Positions 25,713 to 35,038 of a DNA stretch of 64,000 bases are shown one piece after another. The position numbers and the translations under genes are program-made. Origin of the DNA: Moritella yayanosii (GTDB taxonomy: Bacteria > Pseudomonadota > Gammaproteobacteria > Enterobacterales > Moritellaceae). The DNA lies in assembly GCF_900465055.1 (NCBI RefSeq), contig NZ_LS483250.1, forward strand, positions 1 through 64,000. Reading direction: 5' to 3'. The number at the start of each line of letters is the position of its first letter. Position 1 is the stretch's first letter. The notes beneath the pieces were generated by a model. The model was given only the letters and a program-made list of their open reading frames with translations. It was not told where the DNA came from and made no database searches.

Positions 25713-27140
25713 ATGTTACACCGTTCTCGCCATCTTATACGTTTAGTGTGTATTTTTAGTTTATCTTCAAGTTTTGTCTATGCTGAAAACAGCGTAAATG
25801 TTGCTAGTTCAACTCAATCTCAAGCGGTGGCCGTAGCAGAGATAACTCAGGGCGAAAATGCCGATGTGATGACTGTAGAGTCTCCGATCTTATCGGTTAA
25901 TCAGTGGGGGCTTGCGATAGGTATGCGCCGTGCCGATATTCCTTTCGCGGTATCAGAGGTGAGTGAAGATACCGCCGTTTATGATATTTTGCCCCTCATC
26001 AGATTTGAAAATGACTATGGTTTTATTAATGGCTTAGAAGGTGGCGTGCATTTATGGAAAAACGCGGATCATCAAGTCAATGTGTATAGCCGGTTTCGAT
26101 TTAATGACATCCCTAAAGAATTTCAGAATGAAATAAAAGGTCAGTCTTTCGACTTTGGCTTACAGTACCGTTATTTCGATGGCCCATGGGAAGCGGATAT
26201 TGCGGTATTGTCAGATAATTACAAGCGTTCTTATGGTTACACGCGAGCGCAGTATCGCTGGGAATATGATAGCTGGACATTGATCCCTTTCGCGGAATTT
26301 AAGTGGAAAAGTGCTGACTTTAATGATTATTACTATGGCTTTGACCTTGAGCACGTTGGTGCTGGTGTGTCTGCCAGTGGTGGTATTAAAGGTGCTTATC
26401 ATGTCGCCAGTAACTTGTATCTCATTGGCCAGTTTGGTGTGACACGTTTGGAAGATAACGTTTATGATTTAGAGAGAGTGGCAAAGAATTACCAATTGGA
26501 GTCTTTCCTTGGCATTGCTTTTTATCCGGAGCCACATAAACCATTTGTACGCACTGCAGGTAGAGCAAAGACAGATGAATACTTACGTTTAGCTCATGGC
26601 TGGGCAACACCGTCTAATATTGGCGATATTTTAAAGTTCCACACCGAGCACGATGATGAAAATAACCAAATGAGTTCGGTATTTTATGGTACTCAGGTTG
26701 CCGATAGCTTGTTGACGATGCCTATTGATATTTACTTTACGCCAGGTCTAGTGTGGCATTATAGTTCCGATGTACAGCAAGATATTGCTGAAATCGTGCT
26801 GGCGATCAAAGCATTTTATACGTTTGACTTTGGTCCTCGCTGGCGTTTAGGTATTGCTGAAGGTTTGTCTTATGTATCTGCTATTACTTATATCGAAGGC
26901 TTTGAGTTGACAGATGAAGACAGTAAAAAAGGTTATGAAAATTCATCGAAGTTACTTAACTATCTTGATTTTTCTTTGGATGTGAATGTAGGTGATATTT
27001 TTAATAACAAGGCATTAGCGCAAACCTGGTTTGGTTATAGCATCCATCATCGTTCTGGTATTTTTGAAAGTAGCTCGGTATTTGGTCGAATTAAAGGTGG
27101 CAGTAATTATCAAACCGTTTATCTACAGTGGCACTTTTAA
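25713..27140 (+). CDS. Outer-membrane protein, MipA/OmpV-like with PagL-like end
   Basis: A 475-residue protein with a signal peptide ending FVYAEN and many amphipathic beta-strands, finishing in YLQWHF with the terminal aromatic residue typical of outer-membrane barrels. The first half resembles the MipA/OmpV family (WGLAIGMRR start, IRFENDYGFINGLEGG). Near the end the motif YSIHHRSGIF resembles the H-x-S catalytic motif of PagL lipid A deacylases, with a following acidic residue. Family placement and any deacylase role are inference. A strong bidirectional terminator follows. Confidence 0.7.
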   Translation: MLHRSRHLIRLVCIFSLSSSFVYAENSVNVASSTQSQAVAVAEITQGENADVMTVESPILSVNQWGLAIGMRRADIPFAVSEVSEDTAVYDILPLIRFENDYGFINGLEGGVHLWKNADHQVNVYSRFRFNDIPKEFQNEIKGQSFDFGLQYRYFDGPWEADIAVLSDNYKRSYGYTRAQYRWEYDSWTLIPFAEFKWKSADFNDYYYGFDLEHVGAGVSASGGIKGAYHVASNLYLIGQFGVTRLEDNVYDLERVAKNYQLESFLGIAFYPEPHKPFVRTAGRAKTDEYLRLAHGWATPSNIGDILKFHTEHDDENNQMSSVFYGTQVADSLLTMPIDIYFTPGLVWHYSSDVQQDIAEIVLAIKAFYTFDFGPRWRLGIAEGLSYVSAITYIEGFELTDEDSKKGYENSSKLLNYLDFSLDVNVGDIFNNKALAQTWFGYSIHHRSGIFESSSVFGRIKGGSNYQTVYLQWHF

Positions 27141-27187
27141 TATCAGTCATCATCAATAGATGATCACTTATTTAAAGTAATGGGTAT

Positions 27188-27236
27188 AACGGCGCAGTGA
27201 TGACCATAGCAGAGTTATCGTCATCACTGCGCCGTT
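27188..27236. terminator. Bidirectional terminator between OMP gene and kefB
   Basis: AACGGCGCAGTGATGA (27188-27203) pairs perfectly with TCATCACTGCGCCGTT (27221-27236) around a 17-base loop. It is GC-rich and lies between convergent genes. Confidence 0.85.
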
Positions 27237-27273
27237 AATTTATTTGCTTAACTTATCGTTTAAACTTGAGTCA

Positions 27274-29196
27274 CTAACTCTGCTCACCTGTCGATTTATT
27301 ATGTTTGTGTGCAGCGGCTAAGTTACCAACGGTATTTTTGTCTTCGTTGCTATGTGCTTCAGTTGACCAAGCATCATTGAGATTATCGTAATACGTTAAC
27401 GCATCTAATCCCAATAATTTTTTCAATATACGGCGCTCAGTCAGACTGCGATTAACAAACTCGGGTTCGTGTTCATGCATCTGCCTTGCTTCTTCATGTA
27501 ATACGGCTTCATCGTGACGACGGAATACCTGCCCTGCACGGTGAGCCTGATTAGCTCGCATGCCCAACGCCTTTAATGTTTCTACCCCTAAGCTGATACC
27601 AGAGTCGAGCGATTCTCGAAACACATGATCGGCGCCGAGGCGGATTAATTGCTGGGCATGGTTACGGTCTGTGGCGCGTACCAATACCGTTAGGTGCGGA
27701 AAGTGTTTTTTAACCTTAATTAAAATACGCTTGGTTCTGCTGGCACTTTCCACGGCAATAATAAACAGTTTGGCGTTCTCTGCGCCCGCGGCGTGTAATA
27801 AATTGAGCTGTTCGGCATCGCCATAAAATACCTTGTATTTGAACTGTTGTAATAATTCTATCTGGCTGACGTCATTTTCTAAGATAGTGGTATTAATATG
27901 GTAACCATGCAGTAATCGCCCAACCACTTGTCCAAAACTACCGAAGCCAGCAATGATGACCGAGCTGTCGGTATCATCGGGAATTTGATGCTCTGGTGTC
28001 GTTTTATTGTCGGTATGCGGTATTTTTCGCTTGAATGTTGGAGCGATGATTTTATCGTTAATAATTAATAGTAGTGGTGTGAATACCATCGATAAGGTGA
28101 CCACTAAAACCAGTAAACTGGCTATTTCGTTATCAAAAACTTGACGTTGTAGTGCGAACGAAGTCAGTACAAAGGCAAATTCACCACCTTGGGCAAGAGA
28201 ACAAGAAAATAGCCAATTTTGACTACGCTGGATCTTAAAGACGATACCGGTAATAAATAACACCACGAATTTAATCACAATGAGTCCGGTGACGAGAAAG
28301 GCGATGAGTGCGGGTTGATCGAACAATAAATTAAAGTCGATACTGGCGCCGACAGAGATAAAGAAAATACCTAATAATAAGCTTTTGAACGGTTCAATAT
28401 CACTCTCAAGTTCGTGGCGGTATTCACTGTCTGCCAATACGACACCGGCTAAGAACGTGCCCAGTGCAGCAGATAAGCCGACTGTTTCCATCGCCAATGC
28501 GATACCAACAACCAGTGCCAGTGCTGTTGCGATGAAAATTTCACGCGAGCGTGATCTGGCAATAATGCGTAATAGCGGTACCACCAGAAAGTGACCACCG
28601 ATGATAATTCCGGCAATGACACCGGCAATCATTAATGCACTCTGCCAACTTGGTATTGTTGATTCGATAATGGCAGTGTCTTGTATTACTAATAGCGGTA
28701 GCAAGGAAAGAATTGGAATAACGGCAATATCTTGGAAAAGTAAAACGGCAAAGGCACTCTTACCCGCTTCAGTTTTCATTAACTCCCGTTCTTGTAGATT
28801 TTGCAACACAATTGCAGTCGATGACAGCGCCACGATTAAACCGATTGCGAGTGCTGTTTGCCAAGCAAGCCCACAGGCAAGTAGTAGCAAGAAGATGCAC
28901 AAGGTTGTCGCACAAAGTTGTAAGCCACCTGTGCCTAAAATAGGCATTCTTAACTGCCATAACAAGGCCGGTTTTAATTCTAAACCGACTAAAAAAAGCA
29001 TCATGACTACGCCAAATTCGGCCACGTGCATAACATCTTCTTGATTGGATATTAAGCTTAATGCATAAGGTCCAACAATGGCTCCCGCAATCAAGTAGCC
29101 CAGTACTGAGCCGAGTCCCAGGCGTTTTGCGATTGGCACCGCCACGACTCCCGCGGCAAGATAGATGAAGATATTAAATAATACGCCATGTTCCAT
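27274..29196 (-). CDS. kefB: Glutathione-gated K+/H+ antiporter, KefB-like
   Basis: A 640-residue CPA2-family antiporter. The N-terminal 380 residues hold about 12-13 membrane helices with LFQDIAVIP and LGTFLAGVVLADSEYRHELE, characteristic of KefB/KefC. An RCK/TrkA-N domain starts at IIAGFGSFGQVVGRLL (about residue 408). The cytoplasmic C-terminus is longer than in E. coli KefB (601 residues). Kef systems expel K+ and acidify the cytoplasm in response to electrophile-glutathione adducts. The gene lies two bases downstream of the kefG-like ancillary gene. Confidence 0.9.
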   Translation of the reverse strand: MEHGVLFNIFIYLAAGVVAVPIAKRLGLGSVLGYLIAGAIVGPYALSLISNQEDVMHVAEFGVVMMLFLVGLELKPALLWQLRMPILGTGGLQLCATTLCIFLLLLACGLAWQTALAIGLIVALSSTAIVLQNLQERELMKTEAGKSAFAVLLFQDIAVIPILSLLPLLVIQDTAIIESTIPSWQSALMIAGVIAGIIIGGHFLVVPLLRIIARSRSREIFIATALALVVGIALAMETVGLSAALGTFLAGVVLADSEYRHELESDIEPFKSLLLGIFFISVGASIDFNLLFDQPALIAFLVTGLIVIKFVVLFITGIVFKIQRSQNWLFSCSLAQGGEFAFVLTSFALQRQVFDNEIASLLVLVVTLSMVFTPLLLIINDKIIAPTFKRKIPHTDNKTTPEHQIPDDTDSSVIIAGFGSFGQVVGRLLHGYHINTTILENDVSQIELLQQFKYKVFYGDAEQLNLLHAAGAENAKLFIIAVESASRTKRILIKVKKHFPHLTVLVRATDRNHAQQLIRLGADHVFRESLDSGISLGVETLKALGMRANQAHRAGQVFRRHDEAVLHEEARQMHEHEPEFVNRSLTERRILKKLLGLDALTYYDNLNDAWSTEAHSNEDKNTVGNLAAAHKHNKSTGEQS

Positions 29197-29198
29197 GA

Positions 29199-29783
29199 TT
29201 AACAGTTCTCCTGTCTTGCCGCAACAGCGTCATCATTCTGTTGTAACGTTAATAATAGTTGGCGGTATTCTTTCGCTTTACGTGCAATTCGGGCTGGGTC
29301 GTAACGTTTATGAATGTCATGAACAACAAATGGAGTGAGGTATTCTAAATTACACAGTTTGCTCATTTGGCTAAATGGTAATAAAAATTGACTAATATCA
29401 TGTTCATTGTAGCCTGCGGTAGAGTAAGAATTCATACTCCCGCCAGTGGATATGGCCAGCATTAGCTTTTTGCCAACCAGTTTATCGCCATGTTCACCAT
29501 AAGCAAAACCATGTTCGAGTACCAGATCTTGCCACTCTTTTAATATTGCCGGGCATGAATACCAGTAAAGCGGGAATTGCAAGACGATGATGTCGTGATT
29601 AAGTAATAAAGTTTGTTCATGTTTAATATCGATAAACGAATCTGGGTAGGTATCGTAGAGGTCGTGACAAGTAATGCCGTCAATGTTTTGAATTGCATTG
29701 AATAATGATTTATGTGCAATTGATTTTTGTAATGCAGGATGGGCAAATAAAACGAGAATTTTGTGCATATGATTTTCAATCAT
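29199..29783 (-). CDS. kefG: KefF/KefG-type NAD(P)H oxidoreductase subunit
   Basis: A flavodoxin-fold quinone oxidoreductase-like protein of about 190 residues. It contains KILVLFAHPALQKS at the N-terminus, QFPLYWYSCPAILKEWQDLVL and the flavin-binding segment MLAISTGGSMNSYS. These are ancillary subunits that bind the cytoplasmic domain of Kef antiporters and activate them. The start is at 29783 or, with a shorter N-terminus, at 29768. It is two bases from kefB, so the pair is an operon. Confidence 0.88.
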   Translation of the reverse strand: MIENHMHKILVLFAHPALQKSIAHKSLFNAIQNIDGITCHDLYDTYPDSFIDIKHEQTLLLNHDIIVLQFPLYWYSCPAILKEWQDLVLEHGFAYGEHGDKLVGKKLMLAISTGGSMNSYSTAGYNEHDISQFLLPFSQMSKLCNLEYLTPFVVHDIHKRYDPARIARKAKEYRQLLLTLQQNDDAVAARQENC

Positions 29784-29913
29784 CCTTTATTGAAATAGAT
29801 CTTTATATTGGCATTCAATAGCTTAGTGTCTAAAGTGTGTGATTTTTGAATTATTATTGGTTAAGCTTATAATATAAAACAAATTATTTCAGTGTTTATT
29901 TAACTATTCTGGC

Positions 29914-30029
29914 TGATATCAGTGATATCAATGTTATTTTCGAATTCTTGCGTGGTGCATGCTTGAAACGTCATTAACTATTCTATATTAGAGTCGTTGT
30001 GTTATGATCTGGCGTCAAAATTGATATCA
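29914..30029. promoter_or_regulatory. Three TGATATCA palindromes upstream of DUF2860 gene
   Basis: TGATATCA occurs at 29914-29921, 29923-29930 and 30022-30029. The first extends to CTGATATCAG and the third to TTGATATCAA. The region lies before the DUF2860 protein start at 30075. These look like operator sites for an unknown regulator. Confidence 0.45.
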
Positions 30030-30074
30030 ACATTATTCATTAACAAAGACTCATTGCTGGAGCGATTTTTACAC

Positions 30075-31100
30075 ATGTTCTTTAAACATTACAGCGTACT
30101 TTCATTACCTTTATTATTGCTCAGCAGTTTACTTGGTAGTGACGCAATCGCGAAACCTCTGGCAAAACACGCGGGTTTTTCTGGCACGATGGGTATTAAT
30201 GCAGGTGTAAATGACACGCAAAGTCAATTTAATATTGATGACGATAATGAACAGACCCAAGATCTAAATAACCCCGGCAAGGAGGTTACAACTGCTGTGC
30301 TGTTTCCTTTTTTTCGCTTGGCTTATACAACCGATGATTTGCAGACTCAATATTTTATTGGCCAAAGTCCTGAAAACATTTTAAATAGCGCCATACAATA
30401 TGAGATTGGGGTGACACATCAATTCGATAAACGTCAAAGCATGACATTTGCTTATGTCCCTCACGTGCCATTTTTAAAAGAAACCTGGTCTGATCCGTTT
30501 TTAACAGATGCGCCAAGAGAGCAAACTGATATCGATTCGAGTGCCATGCGTGTTGCTTATAAATTTGCCCCTATTCAGGTTGAGTACTCGTATGCATCAT
30601 ATTCGATAGAAGATGAGCAAAGCGGTAGTCAAAGTATGCCTTGTAATAACCAAAGCCGAACCTGTACAGCAGAAGAACAAGCCTCGTTAAATCGTGACAG
30701 TGATTACCACAGACTGAGTGTCGAAAGTTCAATACCGCTGTGGCAAGGCACATACGCTAAAGCAAACGTGTTTTATGGTACGCAAGATGCTAAAGGTGAA
30801 AGTCAGAGTTTTGATGAATTTCATTATAGCCTCAGTATCATGACTAAGTATGAAAGGCATTTTGTTTCAGTTCAAGCTGCGTTTACGGATCGCGAGTACG
30901 ATGCCAAAAATCCAATCTTTGATGAGGTTCAAGAAGACAATGTTGCCCATTATTCATTCCTTTACTCTTATACGGAACCGTTCGATATAAAAGGCAGTAA
31001 CCTTAATATCATTTATCAAAACAAAGAGAATGATGCCAATATTGAATTCTATGATAGCTCGACGAATTTTGTCTCCGTTGGTATGAGTTATAGCTTTTAA
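30075..31100 (+). CDS. DUF2860 family outer-membrane protein
   Basis: About 341 residues from ATG 30075, which gives a proper signal peptide ending DAIAK; the longer frame from 29997 would not. The mature N-terminus has the FSGTMGINAGVN pattern of the DUF2860 family seen in Vibrio and relatives. Many beta-strands follow, ending in MSYSF with a C-terminal Phe, as in outer-membrane barrels. Function is unknown. TGATATCA palindromes lie upstream and a strong terminator downstream. Confidence 0.82.
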   Translation: MFFKHYSVLSLPLLLLSSLLGSDAIAKPLAKHAGFSGTMGINAGVNDTQSQFNIDDDNEQTQDLNNPGKEVTTAVLFPFFRLAYTTDDLQTQYFIGQSPENILNSAIQYEIGVTHQFDKRQSMTFAYVPHVPFLKETWSDPFLTDAPREQTDIDSSAMRVAYKFAPIQVEYSYASYSIEDEQSGSQSMPCNNQSRTCTAEEQASLNRDSDYHRLSVESSIPLWQGTYAKANVFYGTQDAKGESQSFDEFHYSLSIMTKYERHFVSVQAAFTDREYDAKNPIFDEVQEDNVAHYSFLYSYTEPFDIKGSNLNIIYQNKENDANIEFYDSSTNFVSVGMSYSF

Positions 31101-31121
31101 TTTAGAATTAGCAAGAACGTG

Positions 31122-31154
31122 AAGGGGCGCGATACAGTGAGTATCGCGCCCCTT
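31122..31154. terminator. Bidirectional terminator between DUF2860 gene and ggt
   Basis: AAGGGGCGCGATAC (31122-31135) pairs perfectly with GTATCGCGCCCCTT (31141-31154) around a 5-base loop and runs into TTC on the plus strand. Confidence 0.9.
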
Positions 31155-31188
31155 TTCATTTACGAGTGAAGAAGATTAATAACGGCAG

Positions 31189-32964
31189 TTAATAACCTAA
31201 GCTAAGTGCACCTGGTCGGCGTGGGTCCGATGCCCCGTAAACGCCTTCCTCTGTTAGCATTATGGTTTGGGTACTGCCCATCGCGGCTTTCACTTCAACC
31301 TTATGCCCCTTACTTTTTAATAAGTTAATCGTATCGATATTTAGCCCTTTCTCGATGCGGATCACGTCCGGTAACCACTGGTGGTGGAAACGTGGCGCGG
31401 CGCTGGCTTGTGCAATATTCATATTATGGTCAATGACATTCATGATCACTTGCAGCGTGGTGGTAATGATACGTGAACCGCCTGGACTACCAGTGACTAA
31501 ATAAGGTTTGTTGTCTTTTAATACGATGGTCGGCGTCATCGAGCTTAATGGACGTTTTTTCGCGGCGACTGCATTGGCTTTGCCGCCAATCAGGCCGTAA
31601 GCGTTGGGGGTGCCCGGTTTAGCCGAAAAATCATCCATTTCATTATTGAGTAATACCCCAGTGCCATCAGCAACCAGTCCTGAACCATAACTGAAGTTAA
31701 GGGTATAGGTATTACTTACCGCGTTACCAAACTTATCTACCACACTGAAGTGGGTTGTTTGATTGCTTTCATAAGGCACTAGCGTACCAGGAGAAATGTC
31801 ACTGCTTGGCGTCGCTTTGTTAAGGTCAATTTGACTGACTAATTGTTTTGCGTATTGCTGGCTAGTGAGTGCTGCTACCGGGACGTTAACAAAATCAGGA
31901 TCGCCTAAGTATAAGCTCCGGTCGGCATAAGCCCGGCGCATTGATTCTACCATGACATGAATAGTGGCCGCGCTATTATGACCCATTTTATCAATCGGGA
32001 ACTCCGCGAGCATATTCAACATTTGCACTATATGTACACCACCAGAGGACGGCGGTGGCATGGATATCACTTGGTAACCACGATAATCACCAGTAATAGG
32101 TTGTCGCTCTATGGCTTTATAACTGGCTAAATCTTGTATTGTCATGATACCGCCAGCGTTACGTACCGAATCGCTGATCTGTTTAGCTATCGGCCCTTGG
32201 TAGAATGCAGGGCTGCCATTTTTAGCAATGGCGGATAACGTATTAGCCAGATCGGTTTGTTTTAATATTTCACCAGGTTGATAATTACTGCCATCGGCTT
32301 TATAGAAAATAGATTGTGTACTTGGCCACTGGCTTAAGCGCTTTTTCGTTGCTCTGAGTGAATTGGCTAAGTCAGGCGTAACCACAATACCGTCACGCGC
32401 TAATTGAATGGCGGGTGCCATGACTTGTGCTAATGACATACTGCCGTATTTATTTAATGCGAGTTCAAAACCTAATACTGTCCCTGGTACGCCGACGGCT
32501 AGACCATGAAAGCGAGATAGTTTACTACTTGGATTACCTTCGTCATCTAAAAACATATCAGGGTAAGCAGCCTGTGGTGCTACTTCACGGTAATCAATTG
32601 CAATAGCACGTTGTTCTTCGGCTAAATAAACCAGCATGAATCCACCGCCACCGAGATTACCGGCGCGGGGCAGGGTAACTGCTAATGCATAACCCACGGC
32701 GACAGCGGCATCAATAGCGTTACCACCTTGTTGCATGATATCGACACCGATTTGCGTGGCGAGCGCTTCTTGACTCGCCACCATGCCATTGGCAGCCCAA
32801 ACGGGATGGTGGATCGCCATTTGACTATAAATAGCACTCGTGGATGGTTTAATGTTAGCGACTGTGTCACTGCTGGTGATCTTGGCGAACACTGTTGGTA
32901 ACGTTAAGCTAATGCAGCCGATGAATCCAAAGGTAAGTGCTTTGATAACGTGTGTCGTTGGCAT
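31189..32964 (-). CDS. ggt: Gamma-glutamyltranspeptidase
   Basis: A 591-residue periplasmic enzyme with a signal peptide. The large-subunit segments GGNAIDAAVAVGYALAV and GGGGFMLVY lie near the N-terminus. The autoprocessing site has the nucleophile Thr in NQTTHFSVVDKFGNAVS (about residue 406), and the small subunit includes PLSSMTPTIV and GSPGGSRI. It cleaves itself into two subunits and hydrolyses or transfers the gamma-glutamyl group of glutathione. It is followed by a shared terminator and lies 29 bases downstream of a thioesterase gene on the same strand. Confidence 0.95.
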   Translation of the reverse strand: MPTTHVIKALTFGFIGCISLTLPTVFAKITSSDTVANIKPSTSAIYSQMAIHHPVWAANGMVASQEALATQIGVDIMQQGGNAIDAAVAVGYALAVTLPRAGNLGGGGFMLVYLAEEQRAIAIDYREVAPQAAYPDMFLDDEGNPSSKLSRFHGLAVGVPGTVLGFELALNKYGSMSLAQVMAPAIQLARDGIVVTPDLANSLRATKKRLSQWPSTQSIFYKADGSNYQPGEILKQTDLANTLSAIAKNGSPAFYQGPIAKQISDSVRNAGGIMTIQDLASYKAIERQPITGDYRGYQVISMPPPSSGGVHIVQMLNMLAEFPIDKMGHNSAATIHVMVESMRRAYADRSLYLGDPDFVNVPVAALTSQQYAKQLVSQIDLNKATPSSDISPGTLVPYESNQTTHFSVVDKFGNAVSNTYTLNFSYGSGLVADGTGVLLNNEMDDFSAKPGTPNAYGLIGGKANAVAAKKRPLSSMTPTIVLKDNKPYLVTGSPGGSRIITTTLQVIMNVIDHNMNIAQASAAPRFHHQWLPDVIRIEKGLNIDTINLLKSKGHKVEVKAAMGSTQTIMLTEEGVYGASDPRRPGALSLGY

Positions 32965-32993
32965 GAATTGTCCCTATTCGATTGCGCGTGATG

Positions 32994-33542
32994 TTAAGCC
33001 GCGTTGTTTATTGGTTCGCTGGTGGTGAAGTTACGTTTGGCAATACCAAGATCTTTCCAGATCTGCATGTGCTCTGGTAATTGCTGTGGGCGCTGTTCAA
33101 CAGGAATATAGGTCATTACTTTTTCGGGTGAGATGACTTTGCCTTTTTGTACAAACACCGCTTTGACTAAGCTGTAGTTACATAACTTACCATCGGCGAC
33201 GCATTTTTGCTCGAGATAAAAATATTTATCATCCCAACCTAAGTAGGTGGTTTCGACATCGAATTTTTTAAATAAGCGTATTTCACGAATATAGCCTACT
33301 TCAACACCTGCCACGATGAAGTTTAATTTGTTCTTCAATAATGTATTAAATGTATTGGTCTGAATTGCATGGTCCCACCGCGCTTTTTCAAGAAACATCA
33401 GATATTTTGCATTGTTAATATGTAGGTTCAGATCGATATGACGAAAGCCGACTCGAAAAGAGCGGGTGATGGTATCGAAAAAACCTTTGGTATTAGTTTG
33501 CTTATTACGTAGATAAAAACAACGAATCAATTCACTGATCAT
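32994..33542 (-). CDS. Thioesterase-like protein (hotdog fold)
   Basis: A 182-residue protein with a 4HBT-type hotdog pattern. HIDLNLHINNAKYLMFLEKARWDHAI contains the conserved Asn and Asp/His positions of the acyl-CoA thioesterase family. YLGWDDKYFYLEQKCVADGKL forms the central sheet. It most resembles the THEM6-like group. The substrate is unknown. The start codon region at 33542 reads ATG with no strong ribosome site. Confidence 0.75.
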   Translation of the reverse strand: MISELIRCFYLRNKQTNTKGFFDTITRSFRVGFRHIDLNLHINNAKYLMFLEKARWDHAIQTNTFNTLLKNKLNFIVAGVEVGYIREIRLFKKFDVETTYLGWDDKYFYLEQKCVADGKLCNYSLVKAVFVQKGKVISPEKVMTYIPVEQRPQQLPEHMQIWKDLGIAKRNFTTSEPINNAA

Positions 33543-34222
33543 AACGCCTCAATAATTATTGTTTATAGATAAATAGAACAAAGAGTCTACTTAGTTCCGC
33601 ATGCTTGTCACGTCAATTGTAATGAAAATGTTAATTGTGGTTTGAATGGCGTTTTAGAAACGGGATCCGACGCCCTGATGTGGTTTCACAGGCTATCAAT
33701 AAGCAGTCCGTAAGCGCTATTAGTACAATATTCGCAGTGTAAATTAAGTTAAATATGCTTGATGAGTGTATTGTTCTAGTTGTAACGCTATTTAGTTTGA
33801 AAATTAGTTTTTTATTCTGTTGGTAGTGGCCTTGTTTGAGTTTGAAGTCGTTAACTAGCTCACAATTTTGGTGTTATTAATAATGCATATGATATTTAGT
33901 TTTATTTGTTAATTATTTTAAATTTTAGGTTACATCCTTTTCTGTTCTTATTCTAAGGCACTGATGGGTAAGCTAAAAGAAAGTGTCGACGTAACGTTCT
34001 ATATGCTAATTTGTTCATTTAGTGTTAATTTTTGATCTTATCTTAATAATCAGTGTGAAATAAGTTGTGATTCAGATCGATGAAACAATTCAACAGCATT
34101 ATCGACTGCCTCTAAAGTGTTATATTTGTTTCATCTTCTAGCTACAAGCTAGTCAGTGAAACAGTTCACTTTAATTCGCAATTTAACAAGATTAAAATTG
34201 TACTTATATAATCGAGGCTATC
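33543..34222. other. 680-base AT-rich intergenic region before the porin gene
   Basis: No credible ORF is seen. It holds the promoter region of the KdgM-like porin with two TGAAACArTTCA elements (34081-34092, 34157-34168) and TGTTTCATC at about 34125-34133. A weak TGTGA-n6 half CRP pattern lies at 34066-34081. The segment 33600-34050 has no recognised element. Confidence 0.6.
34081..34168. promoter_or_regulatory. TGAAACA operator-like elements before the porin gene
   Basis: TGAAACAATTCA at 34081 and TGAAACAGTTCA at 34157 are 76 bases apart, with an inverted TGTTTCATC between them. The half-site GATGAAACA / TGTTTCATC resembles the KdgR operator of pectin-oligomer regulons, which fits the porin family. 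Regulator identity is inference. Confidence 0.5.
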
Positions 34223-34948
34223 ATGAAAAAATTTGCATTAACTCTTCTTTGCGCATCAATCGCAGCACCTGCACTTGCTGGTGGTTCATCTTATGTAACA
34301 GGTAATGTACAACTACATGACCGTGCAGATTTTAACGGTTCTGATGTGACATCAACTATCGAAGCTGGCCATACCTTTACAACTGGCACTACACTTTTAG
34401 TGGAGATTGATGGTATTCAGCTTGGTAACACTGACTATGGCACAACCGGTAAGCAAGGTAGTTCAGCAGCTTCTGCTTACACTACGTTAGGTGTTGAACA
34501 ATCATTCAGCATTAACGAGAATTTATGGGTAGCAGCTGGTTACCACCATTTATTACACGACGGTAAAGCAGTTCAATACCGTCCATTAGTAAAAATTGGT
34601 TATAACTTCGATAATGGCCTCTCTATCTCTAACCGTACTCGTATGCAAATCCAAGCAAATGATGCAATTAATGTTAGTGGCGTAGATGAAACAAACGATC
34701 AAGTTCGTTTTGATAACAACATTGCTTACCAATTCCAAGATATGCCTGTGAATGTTAAATATAACAATGTTTATTACGTAAATGATGGTGTTACTAAGGA
34801 TAACTCTATGGAACATGAATTACGTGCAACTTGGACACGTGCTGGTGTTCAACCATACGTTGAATACCGTAACCAAGAGTCTTCAAGCAAAACTAATCCT
34901 GGTCACAACAACAATGTGTTTGTAGTTGGTGCTTCTTACGGTTTCTAA
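34223..34948 (+). CDS. KdgM/NanC-family oligosaccharide porin
   Basis: A 241-residue outer-membrane protein with a clear signal peptide (APALAGG). Twelve or so short beta-strands typical of the small monomeric KdgM/NanC porins follow, ending in VVGASYGF. Family members admit acidic oligosaccharides such as oligogalacturonate, alginate or sialic acid; the substrate here is unknown. The gene has its own upstream region with TGAAACA elements and a strong terminator downstream, so it is monocistronic. Confidence 0.8.
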   Translation: MKKFALTLLCASIAAPALAGGSSYVTGNVQLHDRADFNGSDVTSTIEAGHTFTTGTTLLVEIDGIQLGNTDYGTTGKQGSSAASAYTTLGVEQSFSINENLWVAAGYHHLLHDGKAVQYRPLVKIGYNFDNGLSISNRTRMQIQANDAINVSGVDETNDQVRFDNNIAYQFQDMPVNVKYNNVYYVNDGVTKDNSMEHELRATWTRAGVQPYVEYRNQESSSKTNPGHNNNVFVVGASYGF

Positions 34949-34985
34949 GTCTTAACCGTATAGCAAAACAATAAATCCTTTATGT

Positions 34986-35018
34986 AAAATCCCGCTTATT
35001 TGCAGTAAGCGGGATTTT
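34986..35018. terminator. Bidirectional terminator after porin gene
   Basis: AAAATCCCGCTTA (34986-34998) pairs with TAAGCGGGATTTT (35006-35018) and has a T-tract on both strands, between convergent genes. Confidence 0.9.
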
Positions 35019-35038
35019 TTGTTCATCGTGTTTGGTGG

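Noticed and set aside
34066-34081. CRP site before the porin gene
   Set aside because: Only the TGTGA half matches; the other half is poor.
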